22,604 nt of DNA from Lentisphaeria bacterium (GTDB lineage Bacteria > Verrucomicrobiota > Lentisphaeria > Oligosphaerales > Oligosphaeraceae), in the NCBI GenBank assembly GCA_016287975.1, contig JAEEXV010000009.1:1-22604 (forward strand). The letters are read 5' to 3'. Made by a program: the position numbers and the translations under genes. Every line of letters begins with the position of its first letter. Positions within the stretch are counted from its first letter, which is position 1. Positions 14,757 to 22,604 of the stretch are shown here, one piece after another. Under the pieces are notes generated by a model. It did not search any database, was not told the DNA's origin, and was given only the letters and a program-made list of their open reading frames with translations.

Positions 14757-15578
14757 ATGAGTGCACTCTCCCAAATCCCCGTCATGATTCTCTGCGGCGG
14801 GCGCGGCACGCGCCTGCGCGACGTCACCGAGGTGCTGCCCAAGCCGATGGTGCCCATCGGCGAGCAGCCGATCCTTTGGCACATCATGAAGTCGTACGCC
14901 GCGTTCGGGGTGAGGCGCTTCATCCTCTGTCTCGGCTACAAGCAGGAGGCCTTCATTGATTACTTCATGAACTTCCACCTGCGCATCTCCGACGCGACCA
15001 TCACCCTCGGCCACGATCCGGAGATCCGTTTTCACCAGGCCGTCGAGGAGGCCGACTGGCAGGTCACCCTCGCACAGACCGGAATCGACACCATGACCGG
15101 CCTGCGCGTCGCCCGCGCCGCGCGCTATCTCCAGCCCGACGACGACGAGTTTTTCCTCACCTACGGCGACGGCGTCGCCGACGTCGACCTCGCCGCCCTG
15201 CTCCAGGCCCATCGCGCCGCAGGGAAAATGCTCACCGTCTCCGCCGTCCATCCCCCCGCGCGCTTCGGCGAAATGGTCCTCGACGGCGACACCGTCGTGG
15301 ACTTCGCCGAGAAGGCCCCCCGCACCTCCGCCTACGTCAACGGCGGCTTCATGGTCGCCACCCGCGCCTTCCTCAACCGGTATCTCGCCAGCGGCAAGGA
15401 CGAATTTCTCGAACAGGCGCCCATCCTCAACTGCGTCGCCGACCGCCAGATGAACGCATACCGCCACGAGGGCTTCTGGCAGTGCATGGACACCCCGCGC
15501 GAATACTCCCTCCTGAATGACCTGTGGAAGCGCGGCGACGCCCCCTGGACCCGCTACTGGAACGGAGGCGCGCGCTGA
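14757..15578 (+). CDS. rfbF: Glucose-1-phosphate cytidylyltransferase
   Basis: This 273-residue nucleotidyltransferase makes CDP-glucose from CTP and glucose-1-phosphate, the first step of the CDP-3,6-dideoxyhexose branch. The N-terminus MILCGGRGTRLRDVTEVLPK carries the nucleotide-binding loop. PMVPIGEQPILWHIMKSYA, FILCLGYKQEAFIDYF and FFLTYGDGVADVD (metal-binding Asp) are typical of RfbF rather than of RmlA or GalU, as is the C-terminal EGFWQCMDTPREYSLLNDLW. The ATG at 14757 is preferred; it follows the synthetase stop by two bases. The end overlaps rfbG (TGATG), so coupling is tight. Composition is very GC-rich like the rest of the operon. Confidence 0.96.
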   Translation: MSALSQIPVMILCGGRGTRLRDVTEVLPKPMVPIGEQPILWHIMKSYAAFGVRRFILCLGYKQEAFIDYFMNFHLRISDATITLGHDPEIRFHQAVEEADWQVTLAQTGIDTMTGLRVARAARYLQPDDDEFFLTYGDGVADVDLAALLQAHRAAGKMLTVSAVHPPARFGEMVLDGDTVVDFAEKAPRTSAYVNGGFMVATRAFLNRYLASGKDEFLEQAPILNCVADRQMNAYRHEGFWQCMDTPREYSLLNDLWKRGDAPWTRYWNGGAR

Positions 15579-16648
15579 TGTTCGGCGACATCTACAGAGA
15601 CCGACGCGTGCTCATCACCGGCCACACCGGCTTCAAGGGCTCCTGGCTCTGCCTCTGGCTGCGGAATCTCGGCGCGCTTGTCCAGGGCTACGCCCTTGCC
15701 CAGCCCTCTCCCAGCCATTGGGAGCGGCTTGGCCTGAGCCTGGACGAGGCGCGCGCCGACCTCCGCGACTCCCAGACCATCGCGGCTTTCGTCGCCGAGC
15801 GACGGCCTGAAATCGTCTTCCATCTGGCGGCGCAGCCGCTGGTGCGCGAATCGTACAATTCGCCCCGCGCGACCTTCGACACCAACGTCATGGGCACCGT
15901 CAATCTGCTGGAGGCCTGCCGCCAGTGCGACTCCGTGCGCGCCGTCGTCGTCGTCACCACCGACAAGTGCTATGCGAACTCCGGCGGCGCGCAGCCGTTC
16001 CGCGAGGGCGATCCGCTCGGCGGCCACGACCCCTACAGCGCCTCCAAGGGCGCCGCCGAGATCGTCGCCGCCTCCTATCGGGATTCCTTCTTCCGCCCGG
16101 GCGGTCGCGTCGCGCTGGCGACCGCACGCGCCGGCAATGTCATCGGCGGCGGCGACTGGGCCGCCGACCGCCTCATCCCCGACCTCATGCGCGCCGCCCG
16201 CGCAGGAAAGCCCGCCCTCATCCGCAGCCCCCTCGCCATCCGCCCCTGGCAGCACGTCCTGGAGGCCCTCTCCGGCTATCTCCGGCTCGGGCAACTACTT
16301 TTAGAGCACGGTGCGGAGTACGCAGACGCCTGGAACTTCGGCCCGATGGAGGCCGCGACCTACACCGTCGAGGAGGTCGTCCGTCTCGCACAGGAAGCCT
16401 GGCCCCGCGTGCAGCATGAGATCGGAGCCGTCGACGCCTCCCGCCCCGAAGCGCCCCGCCTGACCCTCGACTGCTCCCGCGCCCGCGACCGCCTCGGCTG
16501 GCACCCCGTCTGGGACACCCCCGAGACCGTACGCCGCACGGTGGCGTGGTACCGCGCCGACTTCGAGGGCGCCGCCCTCGCCTCCCCCCGTGACCTCGAC
16601 CAATACTGCGCCGACGCGGCGGCCGCCGGCCTGGAGTGGTGCCAATGA
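15578..16648 (+). CDS. rfbG: CDP-glucose 4,6-dehydratase
   Basis: This 356-residue short-chain dehydrogenase converts CDP-glucose to CDP-4-keto-6-deoxyglucose. It has a Rossmann [10 protein letters not shown] loop near residue 15, VVTTDKCY (the Ser/Thr catalytic region), [11 protein letters not shown] with the catalytic Tyr-x3-Lys, and [20 protein letters not shown], which is characteristic of RfbG. The ATG at 15578 overlaps the rfbF stop; a longer in-frame extension into rfbF is rejected. Its stop overlaps the next start (ATGA). Confidence 0.96.
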   Translation: MFGDIYRDRRVLITGHTGFKGSWLCLWLRNLGALVQGYALAQPSPSHWERLGLSLDEARADLRDSQTIAAFVAERRPEIVFHLAAQPLVRESYNSPRATFDTNVMGTVNLLEACRQCDSVRAVVVVTTDKCYANSGGAQPFREGDPLGGHDPYSASKGAAEIVAASYRDSFFRPGGRVALATARAGNVIGGGDWAADRLIPDLMRAARAGKPALIRSPLAIRPWQHVLEALSGYLRLGQLLLEHGAEYADAWNFGPMEAATYTVEEVVRLAQEAWPRVQHEIGAVDASRPEAPRLTLDCSRARDRLGWHPVWDTPETVRRTVAWYRADFEGAALASPRDLDQYCADAAAAGLEWCQ

Positions 16649-17976
16649 CCCCCGAAGAAATCCGCCAGGAAATCCTCCGCCTCACCGCAGAATACGCCCG
16701 CCAGACATGGGGGACGCCCTCCCCCTTCGTCCCCGGCGAAAGCCGCGTGCAATACGGCGGGCGCGTCTTCGACGAGCGCGAGGTCACCAGTCTTGTCGAC
16801 GCCTCGCTTGACTTCTGGCTCACCTACGGACGCTACTCCCGCGACTTCGAGCGGCGTCTCGCCGACCTCCTCGGCGTGCGTTGCGCGCTCCTCGTCAACT
16901 CCGGCTCCTCCGCCAATCTCCTCGCCTTCCACGCCCTCGCCTCGCCGCTGTTAGGCGACCGGCGCATCCGACGCGGCGACGAGGTCATCACCGTCGCCGC
17001 CGGCTTCCCCACGACCGTCGCCCCCATCGTCCAATACGGCGCCGTCCCCGTCTTCGTCGACGTCGAGGCCGACACCGCGAACATCGACGTCTCGCTGCTG
17101 GACGCCGCCCTCTCGGAGCGCACCCGCGCGGTGATGCTCGCGCACACCCTCGGCAACCCCTTCGACCTCCGCGCCGTCAAGGTCTTCTGCGAGCAGCATC
17201 GCCTCTGGCTCATCGAGGACAACTGCGACGCCCTGGGCTCCCGTTACGCGGGGCGCCTGACCGGCACGTGGGGGGACATCGGCACCTCCAGTTTCTACCC
17301 GCCCCACCATCTGACCACCGGCGAGGGCGGCGCCGTCTACACCGACAATCCCCTCCTCCGCAAGATCCTCCTCTCGCTCCGCGACTGGGGCCGCGACTGC
17401 TGGTGCGAATCCGGCCATGACAATACCTGCGGTTGCCGCTTCAGCGGGCAGTTCGGGCAGCTTCCCCCCGGCTACGACCACAAATACGTCTACAGCCACT
17501 TCGGCTTCAATCTCAAGGCAACCGAAATGCAGGCCGCCATCGGCTGCGCCCAGCTTGACCGCCTCCCCGACTTCACCCGCGCACGCCGCGACAACTTCGA
17601 CCGGCTCCTCCGCCAACTCCAGGACCTCCCCCACCTGCACTTCATGCGCGCGCTCCCCGAGAGCGAGCCATCCTGGTTCGGCTTCCTCATCACCCTCGAC
17701 GACCAGGCGCCCTTCTCCCGCAACGCCATCGTCGCGCACCTGGAGGCGAGCGGCGTCCAGACCCGAAACCTCTTCGCGGGCAACCTCACCCGCCACCCCT
17801 GCTTCGAATCCCTCCGGCCAGGCCGCGACTACCGCATCGCCACTCCGCTCCCCAACACCGACCGCCTCATGAACAACGCCTTCTGGCTCGGCGTCTTCCC
17901 TGGCATGACCCCCGCCAAAATCGACTTCATGGCGGAGGCCGTCCGAGAATGCCTGGCCGACCGCAACGGAAGATGA
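16645..17976 (+). CDS. rfbH: CDP-4-keto-6-deoxyglucose 3-dehydratase (E1)
   Basis: This 443-residue PMP- and [2Fe-2S]-dependent enzyme removes the C3 hydroxyl, working with a reductase (E3). It belongs to the DegT/aminotransferase fold. In [15 protein letters not shown] a His (221) replaces the PLP-binding Lys, the defining change in E1. The cysteines Cys194, Cys252, Cys254 and Cys262 fit exactly the C-X57-C-X1-C-X7-C iron-sulfur pattern known for E1. Expected metabolic product, with its reductase, is CDP-4-keto-3,6-dideoxyglucose. The partner reductase gene (rfbI/ascD type) is not in the window. The ATG at 16645 overlaps rfbG, and the end overlaps the transketolase gene by 4 bp. Confidence 0.96.
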   Translation: MTPEEIRQEILRLTAEYARQTWGTPSPFVPGESRVQYGGRVFDEREVTSLVDASLDFWLTYGRYSRDFERRLADLLGVRCALLVNSGSSANLLAFHALASPLLGDRRIRRGDEVITVAAGFPTTVAPIVQYGAVPVFVDVEADTANIDVSLLDAALSERTRAVMLAHTLGNPFDLRAVKVFCEQHRLWLIEDNCDALGSRYAGRLTGTWGDIGTSSFYPPHHLTTGEGGAVYTDNPLLRKILLSLRDWGRDCWCESGHDNTCGCRFSGQFGQLPPGYDHKYVYSHFGFNLKATEMQAAIGCAQLDRLPDFTRARRDNFDRLLRQLQDLPHLHFMRALPESEPSWFGFLITLDDQAPFSRNAIVAHLEASGVQTRNLFAGNLTRHPCFESLRPGRDYRIATPLPNTDRLMNNAFWLGVFPGMTPAKIDFMAEAVRECLADRNGR

Positions 17977-18782
17977 ACCCGACCGAACTGCATGGTTTCG
18001 CCACCGCGATACGGCGCCTCGCCGTCGAACTCACCTACCGCACCAGGACCTCGCACCTGGGCGGCGCCCTGTCGCAGGCCGACCTCCTCGCCGTACTCTA
18101 TTCGGGCGTGCTCCGAAACACCCCCGAAACCGCCCGCCGCCCCGACCGCGACCGCCTCATCCTGAGCAAGGGACACTGCTGCGCCTCCCTCTATGCCGCC
18201 CTCGCCCTCCGAGGCTTCCTCGACCGACAGGAACTGCTGGAGCACTACTGCGAAAACGGCTCGCGCTATTTCGAGCATGTCAGCCATCTGCTTCCAGGCG
18301 TGGAATGGTCGACGGGAAGCCTCGGCCACGGCCTCCCCGTCGCCTGCGGCCTCGCCCTGGGCGCAAAGCTCCGCGCCCTGCCCTTCGACGTCTTCTGCCT
18401 GGTGGGCGACGGTGAAATGGACGAAGGCAGCAACTGGGAGGCGCTGCTTTTCGCCGCCCAGCACCGCCTCGACAATCTCTGCCTGGTCATCGACCGAAAC
18501 CAGATGCAGGCGCTGGGGGAAAACAAGGACATCCTCGACCTCTCCCCGCTCACGGATAAACTCCGCGACTTCCAATGGCACGCGACGGAGATCGACGGCC
18601 ATGACTTCGGCCAGATCACCGACGCCTTCCAGGCCTTCCGCGAGCAGCAGGGACGGCCGACCGCCATCGTCGCAAACACCGTCAAGGGCAAGGGCGTCCG
18701 TTTCATGGAGCATCAGTTGAAATTCCACTACAGCCCTCCAAACGACGCGGAATACGCCCAGGCCATGGAGGAACTGAAATGA
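17973..18782 (+). CDS. Transketolase, N-terminal (ThDP-binding) subunit
   Basis: This 269-residue protein corresponds to the first third of transketolase. It has the ThDP/metal motif [17 protein letters not shown], ending in IDRNQ, with [14 protein letters not shown] and a [16 protein letters not shown] block upstream. The Asn of the GDG-x(n)-N motif is in IDRN. Split transketolases like this need the partner encoded next. It overlaps rfbH and the second subunit by 4 bp each (ATGA), so it is strictly coupled to CDP-sugar synthesis rather than to central metabolism. Likely role: donate a two-carbon ketol unit to a CDP-keto-sugar. The acceptor is inferred. Confidence 0.93.
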   Translation: MNPTELHGFATAIRRLAVELTYRTRTSHLGGALSQADLLAVLYSGVLRNTPETARRPDRDRLILSKGHCCASLYAALALRGFLDRQELLEHYCENGSRYFEHVSHLLPGVEWSTGSLGHGLPVACGLALGAKLRALPFDVFCLVGDGEMDEGSNWEALLFAAQHRLDNLCLVIDRNQMQALGENKDILDLSPLTDKLRDFQWHATEIDGHDFGQITDAFQAFREQQGRPTAIVANTVKGKGVRFMEHQLKFHYSPPNDAEYAQAMEELK

Positions 18783-19681
18783 GGACCGCCTTCGTCAACC
18801 AACTGCTCCAGGAGGCCGAACGGGACGGGCGCGTCTTCCTTATCGTCGGCGACCTGGGATACCATGTCGTCGAACCTTTCGCCCAGCGGTTTCCGCAGCG
18901 CTTCCTGAACGCGGGCATCGCCGAGCAGAACATGCTCGGCGTCGCCGCGGGACTCTCCGCCACGGGATACAATGTCTTCGTCTATTCCATCGGCAACTTC
19001 CCGACTTTGCGCTGCCTGGAGCAGATCCGCAACGACGTCGCCTACCACCGCTGCAATGTCAAGATCGTCGCCGTCGGGGCGGGCTACGCCTACGGCAGCC
19101 TCGGCGCCACCCACCAGGCCACCGAGGACATCGCCGCCATGCGCGCCATGCCGAACCTCGCGGTCTGCACGCCAGGCGACCCCGCCGAGGCCGCCGCCGT
19201 CGCCAGCCTCACCGCCGCCTTCGACGGCCCGATGTACATCCGCCTGGGCAAGGCAGGCGAAAAAAACGTCCATTCCGAACCCCTGCCCGAAGTGGCCCTC
19301 GGGGACATCCTCCTGGTCAGGCGCGCGGAAGGCGCCCGCACGGCGGTGCTCGCCTGCGGCAGCATCCTGCACGACGCCAGCCGCCAGATCGAGGAGCAAG
19401 GCCTCCCGTATGACCTCTACAGCGTCCCCTTCGTCAAGCCCATCAACCGCGACCGCCTGGCGCAGATTGCGCGGTGCCATCCCGACGGGCTCATCACCCT
19501 GGAGGAGCATCAGCGCTCTGGCGGCATGGGCGCGGCCGTCGTCGAGCAGTTGAACGACCTCTACGCGCAAGGCGCGCTGCGCGACTATCCGAAAGTCCGT
19601 CGCCTGGCCATCCCCGACGTGTTCGCGCCCGTCGTCGGAAACCAGCAGTATCTCCGCGCGGTGGTCGGCCTGCGCCTCTGA
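18779..19681 (+). CDS. Transketolase, C-terminal subunit
   Basis: This 300-residue protein covers the pyrimidine-binding and C-terminal domains. The conserved catalytic glutamate lies in NAGIAEQNMLGVAAGL. GAGYAYGSLGATHQATEDIA (about 100-120) is the second typical block, and a C-terminal domain with AVLACGSILHDA and GLITLEEHQRSGGMGAAV follows. It forms the active enzyme with the preceding subunit and is the last gene of the operon. It ends only 3 bp before the convergent epimerase gene, with no room for a terminator between them. Confidence 0.93.
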   Translation: MRTAFVNQLLQEAERDGRVFLIVGDLGYHVVEPFAQRFPQRFLNAGIAEQNMLGVAAGLSATGYNVFVYSIGNFPTLRCLEQIRNDVAYHRCNVKIVAVGAGYAYGSLGATHQATEDIAAMRAMPNLAVCTPGDPAEAAAVASLTAAFDGPMYIRLGKAGEKNVHSEPLPEVALGDILLVRRAEGARTAVLACGSILHDASRQIEEQGLPYDLYSVPFVKPINRDRLAQIARCHPDGLITLEEHQRSGGMGAAVVEQLNDLYAQGALRDYPKVRRLAIPDVFAPVVGNQQYLRAVVGLRL

Positions 19682-19684
19682 AGC

Positions 19685-20617
19685 TCAGCGCCGTTCGCCT
19701 GGCCGCAGGCTCCTTCGGATCGCCTCCTGAAGCGGGATCCGCACCTCCAGCCCCAGTTCCCGCCGCGCCCGCGTGATGTCGGGGACATACCATTGCGGCG
19801 GCGTTCCAGGGACAGGCTCGCGCAGCACCCTGACTGGCGCAGGGCTCCCCAGCGTCTCCCGCACCGTCTCCGCCAGTTCACGGATGCTGACCGCGGCATC
19901 GGAACCGAGGTTGTATGCGGCCCCCGCGCGCCCGCGCTCCAGCATCGCGAAGAGCCATTCGACGAGATCGTCGGCGTGGAGATAGCTGCGCCGCGGCGTC
20001 CCGTCCCCCTGGATGACGATCTCCCGTCCCGCCAGCGCGTCCCGAATGAAGTTGCCGATCGCGAAGTGGATGTCGCGATTGAGGTATCGCCCCGTGAAGG
20101 CGAAGCCGCGCGCGATGACCGACGGGATGCCCGAGGCCGCGCACATCCCCTCCGCCTCCAGTTTCGCGATGCCGTATTCGGTCACGGGGCGGCACGGATG
20201 CTCCTCTCCGACATGGGTGCATTGTGGCTCCTGCGGCCCGTAGACCGCACCAGAACTCACGAAGAGCAGCCGTGCGGCGCCGCACTCCCGCGCAAAGCGC
20301 AGCACCCGCTCCGTCCCCTTGAGAATGATGTCGCGCATCTCGCCAGGCGGCAGCGCCAGCGCGGGCGTCCCCGCATGGATGACGGCATCCACCGCGGGCA
20401 TCTTCGGCGGGAACGCGAAGTCCCGCACATCGCCCCGCATCCACTCCAGCCGCCCGCCCAGTCCCGCGAACTGCGGATTCTCCGCCAGGAAGCGACCTGG
20501 ATCGCGCGAAAGCACGAGCAGACGCCACTCCGCCCCGAAGCCCCGCAGCATCCGATCCAGCAGGCTCTTCCCGAAGAAGCCCGTCCCCCCCGTCACAAAG
20601 ATCCGTCCGCCCGTCAT
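19685..20617 (-). CDS. NAD(P)-dependent epimerase/dehydratase (sugar nucleotide SDR)
   Basis: This 310-residue extended SDR has VTGGTGFFGKSLLDRML at its N-terminus, LFVSSGAVYGPQ (catalytic Ser), TEYGIAKLEAE (catalytic Tyr-x3-Lys) and RSYLHADDLVEWLFAML. The last resembles nucleotide-sugar epimerases and 4-reductases. The ATG at 20617 is chosen because GAGGTGAGGCGGA precedes it; the frame extends upstream only into the ATPase gene. It lies convergent to the transketolase genes with a 3-bp gap. It might act as the last enzyme of the branched-sugar pathway, reducing or epimerising the product. Being on the opposite strand and 7 bp behind an unrelated ATPase, it may be transcribed with that ATPase. 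The substrate cannot be told from sequence. Confidence 0.85.
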   Translation of the reverse strand: MTGGRIFVTGGTGFFGKSLLDRMLRGFGAEWRLLVLSRDPGRFLAENPQFAGLGGRLEWMRGDVRDFAFPPKMPAVDAVIHAGTPALALPPGEMRDIILKGTERVLRFARECGAARLLFVSSGAVYGPQEPQCTHVGEEHPCRPVTEYGIAKLEAEGMCAASGIPSVIARGFAFTGRYLNRDIHFAIGNFIRDALAGREIVIQGDGTPRRSYLHADDLVEWLFAMLERGRAGAAYNLGSDAAVSIRELAETVRETLGSPAPVRVLREPVPGTPPQWYVPDITRARRELGLEVRIPLQEAIRRSLRPGERR

Positions 20618-20624
20618 TTCCGCC

Positions 20625-21941
20625 TCACCTCGTTCCCCCGTTCTCCGCCAGCGCCCACTTCCAGATCGGCACGACCCGAATGCCGTCGTCCGTCTCCCAT
20701 TCGTCATCCCACGTCACGACGACGCCATCCCTGACGCCAGTCTCCTGCATCGCGCGCCGCAGCGCCGACAGTTCCCGCGCCAGCGTCCCCGATCGGGACA
20801 TCTCCCAGGCGACCTGCACCAGCCGCGCTTCCCGAGTCAGGCGATCCGTCACGTAAAAATCCACTTCGCCGCCCCCCTTGACATTGTAATACTCGATTTT
20901 GCAGAAACCACGGCGCAGAACCAGAAACACGAGATTCTCCAGCAGCCACCCCCGTTCCTCGTCATTCTTGGGAGTCATGGCGCGGATCAGCCCCGTGTCA
21001 ACAAGATAATACTTGTCGGGATTGACCGCGCGGACGGTAAGCGAATCCGTCCGAAGTGGAACCGAATAGGCAAGATAGGCATCTCGGAAGAAGCGCAGAT
21101 ACTCGCTGATGACTTCGCGGTCGCCCGACAATCCATTTGCCTTCAACGCCCCTGCGATGGCACGGGTCGAGACCTTCCTGGCGTAATTGGAAAGCAGATA
21201 ATCCAGCGTATAGCGCAAGGCAGGGACACTGGGAACCGAATGACGCTCGATGATGTCCCGATAAACCACCGCATCCACATATCCCTGCAGAATCTGCACC
21301 CTGGCACGCCGATCGCAGTCCTGGGTGTCTGGAAAGCCCCCTTCCTCGAAATACCGCGCCATCGCATGGCGCAGCATGCCAGCCGTGCGCGTCGAAAACG
21401 GCGCGACGGGCAGATGCGAAAAGATTCCATTGAAGGTGAGCATTTCAGGGAAAGACAAGGGAAACACCTCCATTTCCAACGCACGCCCGCGCATCTGGGT
21501 CGCAATCTCGCTTGACAGCAAACGCGCCGAAGACCCAGTCAGGCACAGTTGAACCAAATTGGAATCAATGAGCCGCCTGGCATACAGTTCCCATCCGTCG
21601 ATCGTCTGGAGTTCATCCAGAAAATACCAGCACATCTGCCGCGCCGCTTCGGGAAACATGGCCGCATGCAGTTCACCGATCAAATGCAGATCCTCCAAGG
21701 TCGCCCGCTTCAGACGATCATCCTCAAAGTTGATGTAGACCAGCCGATGCGGATCCACTCCCCCCTGGCGAAGTTCCAGCATCCGCTGGAACGCCGCATA
21801 CGTCTTGCCTGTCCGTCGCATCCCGACCAGCACCGACGCCGAATGCCGTTTCTCCAAATACCTCAGTCGACGCGGCTGCAAATCCTCTGGCAGCCCCGCT
21901 TCGTAAAATTCGCCCAGAATCTCCCCGAAAACCTTCTTCAT
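20625..21941 (-). CDS. AAA ATPase of the AAA_14/DUF4143 family
   Basis: This 438-residue protein has Walker A GMRRTGKT (40-47), Walker B CWYFLDELQTIDGWE, a sensor LCLTGSSARLLS and the R-rich region MRGRALEMEVFPLSF. The C-terminal DUF4143 domain contains GGGEVDFYVT, then LVQVAWEMS, a PD-(D/E)xK-like nuclease arrangement. Such genes are scattered in many copies in Bacteroidota and PVC genomes; their function is not settled. The ATG at 21941 is preferred over the in-frame upstream start at 22136 because GGAGG lies 10 bp before it and MKKVFGEIL starts the first helix. It has its own promoter. The unrelated SDR gene starts 7 bp after its stop, which suggests the ATPase was inserted next to that gene. 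Confidence 0.88.
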   Translation of the reverse strand: MKKVFGEILGEFYEAGLPEDLQPRRLRYLEKRHSASVLVGMRRTGKTYAAFQRMLELRQGGVDPHRLVYINFEDDRLKRATLEDLHLIGELHAAMFPEAARQMCWYFLDELQTIDGWELYARRLIDSNLVQLCLTGSSARLLSSEIATQMRGRALEMEVFPLSFPEMLTFNGIFSHLPVAPFSTRTAGMLRHAMARYFEEGGFPDTQDCDRRARVQILQGYVDAVVYRDIIERHSVPSVPALRYTLDYLLSNYARKVSTRAIAGALKANGLSGDREVISEYLRFFRDAYLAYSVPLRTDSLTVRAVNPDKYYLVDTGLIRAMTPKNDEERGWLLENLVFLVLRRGFCKIEYYNVKGGGEVDFYVTDRLTREARLVQVAWEMSRSGTLARELSALRRAMQETGVRDGVVVTWDDEWETDDGIRVVPIWKWALAENGGTR

Positions 21942-22050
21942 GTCCGCGTTGCCTCCGTTGCACGCCCTGCCTCTCATGATGTTCGGAAAATGGCGGATAG
22001 ACCTTCCCGACTCTCCCAAACCAGCCATCTTGGAAACAGCACGTACGCTA

Positions 22051-22078
22051 AATATAGTGGCATTTGAGACTTTTTCAA
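22051..22078 (-). promoter_or_regulatory. Promoter of the ATPase-epimerase transcription unit
   Basis: On the minus strand TTGAAA (22078-22073) and TATATT (22056-22051) are 16 bp apart. This predicts a start near 22045 and a leader of about 100 nt before the ATG at 21941. Confidence 0.6.
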
Positions 22079-22081
22079 AAT

Positions 22082-22102
22082 GTGGACACAATTTGTGACC
22101 AC
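22082..22102. promoter_or_regulatory. 21-bp near-palindrome just upstream of the -35 box
   Basis: The arms GTGGaCACAA and TTGTGaCCAC are inverted with a single mismatched pair around a central T. It lies 4 bp upstream of the -35 hexamer of the ATPase promoter, a typical activator or repressor position. An IS end is another possibility. The rest of 21942-22304 holds the promoter and, at 22192-22260, a possible gene fragment. Confidence 0.45.
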
Positions 22103-22191
22103 TTTCTCGCAAAAATCGGCAAGATCCCCAGACCACATTCAGGTTCCTTGCGCCATTGCCCTGCCCCCTTCGCCCCTTCTGCCGACAGGTT

Positions 22192-22257
22192 TTATTTCCC
22201 GTCGTTCAGCGCCTCTTCGAGGGCCTTTTGGAGCAGGGGCGCGGCACGGACGCTGGC
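22192..22257 (-). pseudogene. Possible C-terminal tail of a truncated minus-strand gene
   Basis: Between a TAG (22260-22258) and TAA (22194-22192) the minus strand encodes ASVRAAPLLQKALEEALNDG plus Lys, an amphipathic helix that reads like a natural C-terminus. It is GC-rich, and the frame breaks exactly where the AT-rich DNA begins. Too short to name; included because it marks a boundary. Confidence 0.22.
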
Positions 22258-22304
22258 CTAACTGCTTTTTTAGGGGAATTATATACTTTAGTTTCCAGTT
22301 TCAA

Positions 22305-22604
22305 TTAATCATGCAATAATTGCTCCGCTTTTTCAAGGATTTCATCTGTTCGCTTTTCTAAAACGCGTGCTTTCTTTTTAATATCATCTGCCATTTTTTC
22401 GGCTTTTTTAATTTCTTGTGGCAAAACTTTACCAAGATATTTCCCATCACGTTTCACAAGTCGATTAAGGTCACGTTTCCATTCATGTTTCAATTCTGAA
22501 TTTTTAGCTTGTGTTCGATTATACCAGTTATCCCATTCATAAGAACCTAATTGGCGAGATTTTTCATTGATAGTATCATATAAGGATTTCAATGCTTCTT
22601 GGAA
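22305..22604 (-). CDS. Partial AT-rich gene for a charged, helical protein (runs off the right edge)
   Basis: At least 99 residues are visible. The frame is open to the window edge, reading FQEALKSLYDTINEKSRQLG and onwards, so the true start lies outside. A TTG at 22592 is probably internal. The protein is hydrophilic and Lys/Glu-rich, with EIKKAEKMADDIKKKARVLE near the end, predicting coiled coil. It has no recognised family. Only about a third of the bases are G or C, against well over 60% in the nearby operons, and codon use (AAA, GAA, TTA) is that of an AT-rich genome. It is either newly acquired DNA or a non-native sequence joined in assembly. Confidence 0.6.
   Translation of the reverse strand, partial: FQEALKSLYDTINEKSRQLGSYEWDNWYNRTQAKNSELKHEWKRDLNRLVKRDGKYLGKVLPQEIKKAEKMADDIKKKARVLEKRTDEILEKAEQLLHD

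Noticed and set aside
13693..14766. 357-codon minus-strand frame opposite the acyl-CoA synthetase, and similar long frames at 14709-15467, 15554-16294, 16951-17796, 17829-18728 and 18728-19570
   Set aside because: All are mirror images of strongly supported plus-strand genes and have Val/Asp/Glu/Gly-rich compositions typical of antisense frames.

Overview
The window looks like chromosomal DNA of a Lentisphaerota (Victivallis-like) or related PVC-group bacterium. The best clue is the pseudopilin-like gene at 10172-10903, whose N-terminus and H-X9-DG motif are of the kind that expands hugely in Lentisphaerota. An AraC regulator next to it and a lipoprotein with a TIM-barrel-like motif fit the same picture. 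Base composition is patchy. The sugar operon (about 13-20 kb) is very GC-rich, the restriction genes (4.4-6.8 kb) are much more AT-rich, and the last ~340 bases are strikingly AT-rich.

Region 1 (1-8690) is a decaying, mobile-element-rich defence island that ends at the 3' end of a tRNA-Ser(CGA) gene. From left to right it holds a fragment of a probable IS66-type transposase and an apparently intact two-gene Septu system (ptuA-ptuB, minus strand). Next come an IS1380-family element with a frameshifted transposase and a nested REP/MITE-like repeat, a broken N-terminal piece of a type I restriction subunit HsdR, and an intact GmrSD-like DUF262-DUF1524 gene translationally coupled to that piece. 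A second transposase with two frameshifts, two tiny zinc-ribbon-type genes and a 271-bp MITE-like element abutting the tRNA complete it. The 204-bp core of the MITE occurs twice with one mismatch.

Region 2 (8777-12900) is a small regulated module: an AraC-family regulator (minus strand), then divergently a pseudopilin-like protein and a 577-residue lipoprotein. Two 15-bp direct repeats exactly 21 bp apart overlap the -35 box of the pseudopilin promoter, a classical AraC-type operator layout.

Region 3 (13117-19681) is a tightly overlapping six-gene plus-strand operon: an acyl-CoA synthetase-like enzyme, RfbF, RfbG, RfbH, then the two halves of a split transketolase. The RfbFGH trio makes CDP-4-keto-3,6-dideoxyglucose. 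The transketolase pair coupled to it suggests addition of a two-carbon branch to the sugar, by analogy with yersiniose but with different chemistry. A convergent NAD(P)-dependent epimerase/reductase (19685-20617) may finish the sugar.

Region 4 (20625-22604) holds an AAA ATPase of the AAA_14/DUF4143 type with a recognisable promoter, then an abrupt change at about 22260 to AT-rich DNA carrying the end of an unrelated charged, helical protein. That junction may be a transfer boundary or an assembly chimera.

No CRISPR array, rRNA, integrase or replication origin was seen.
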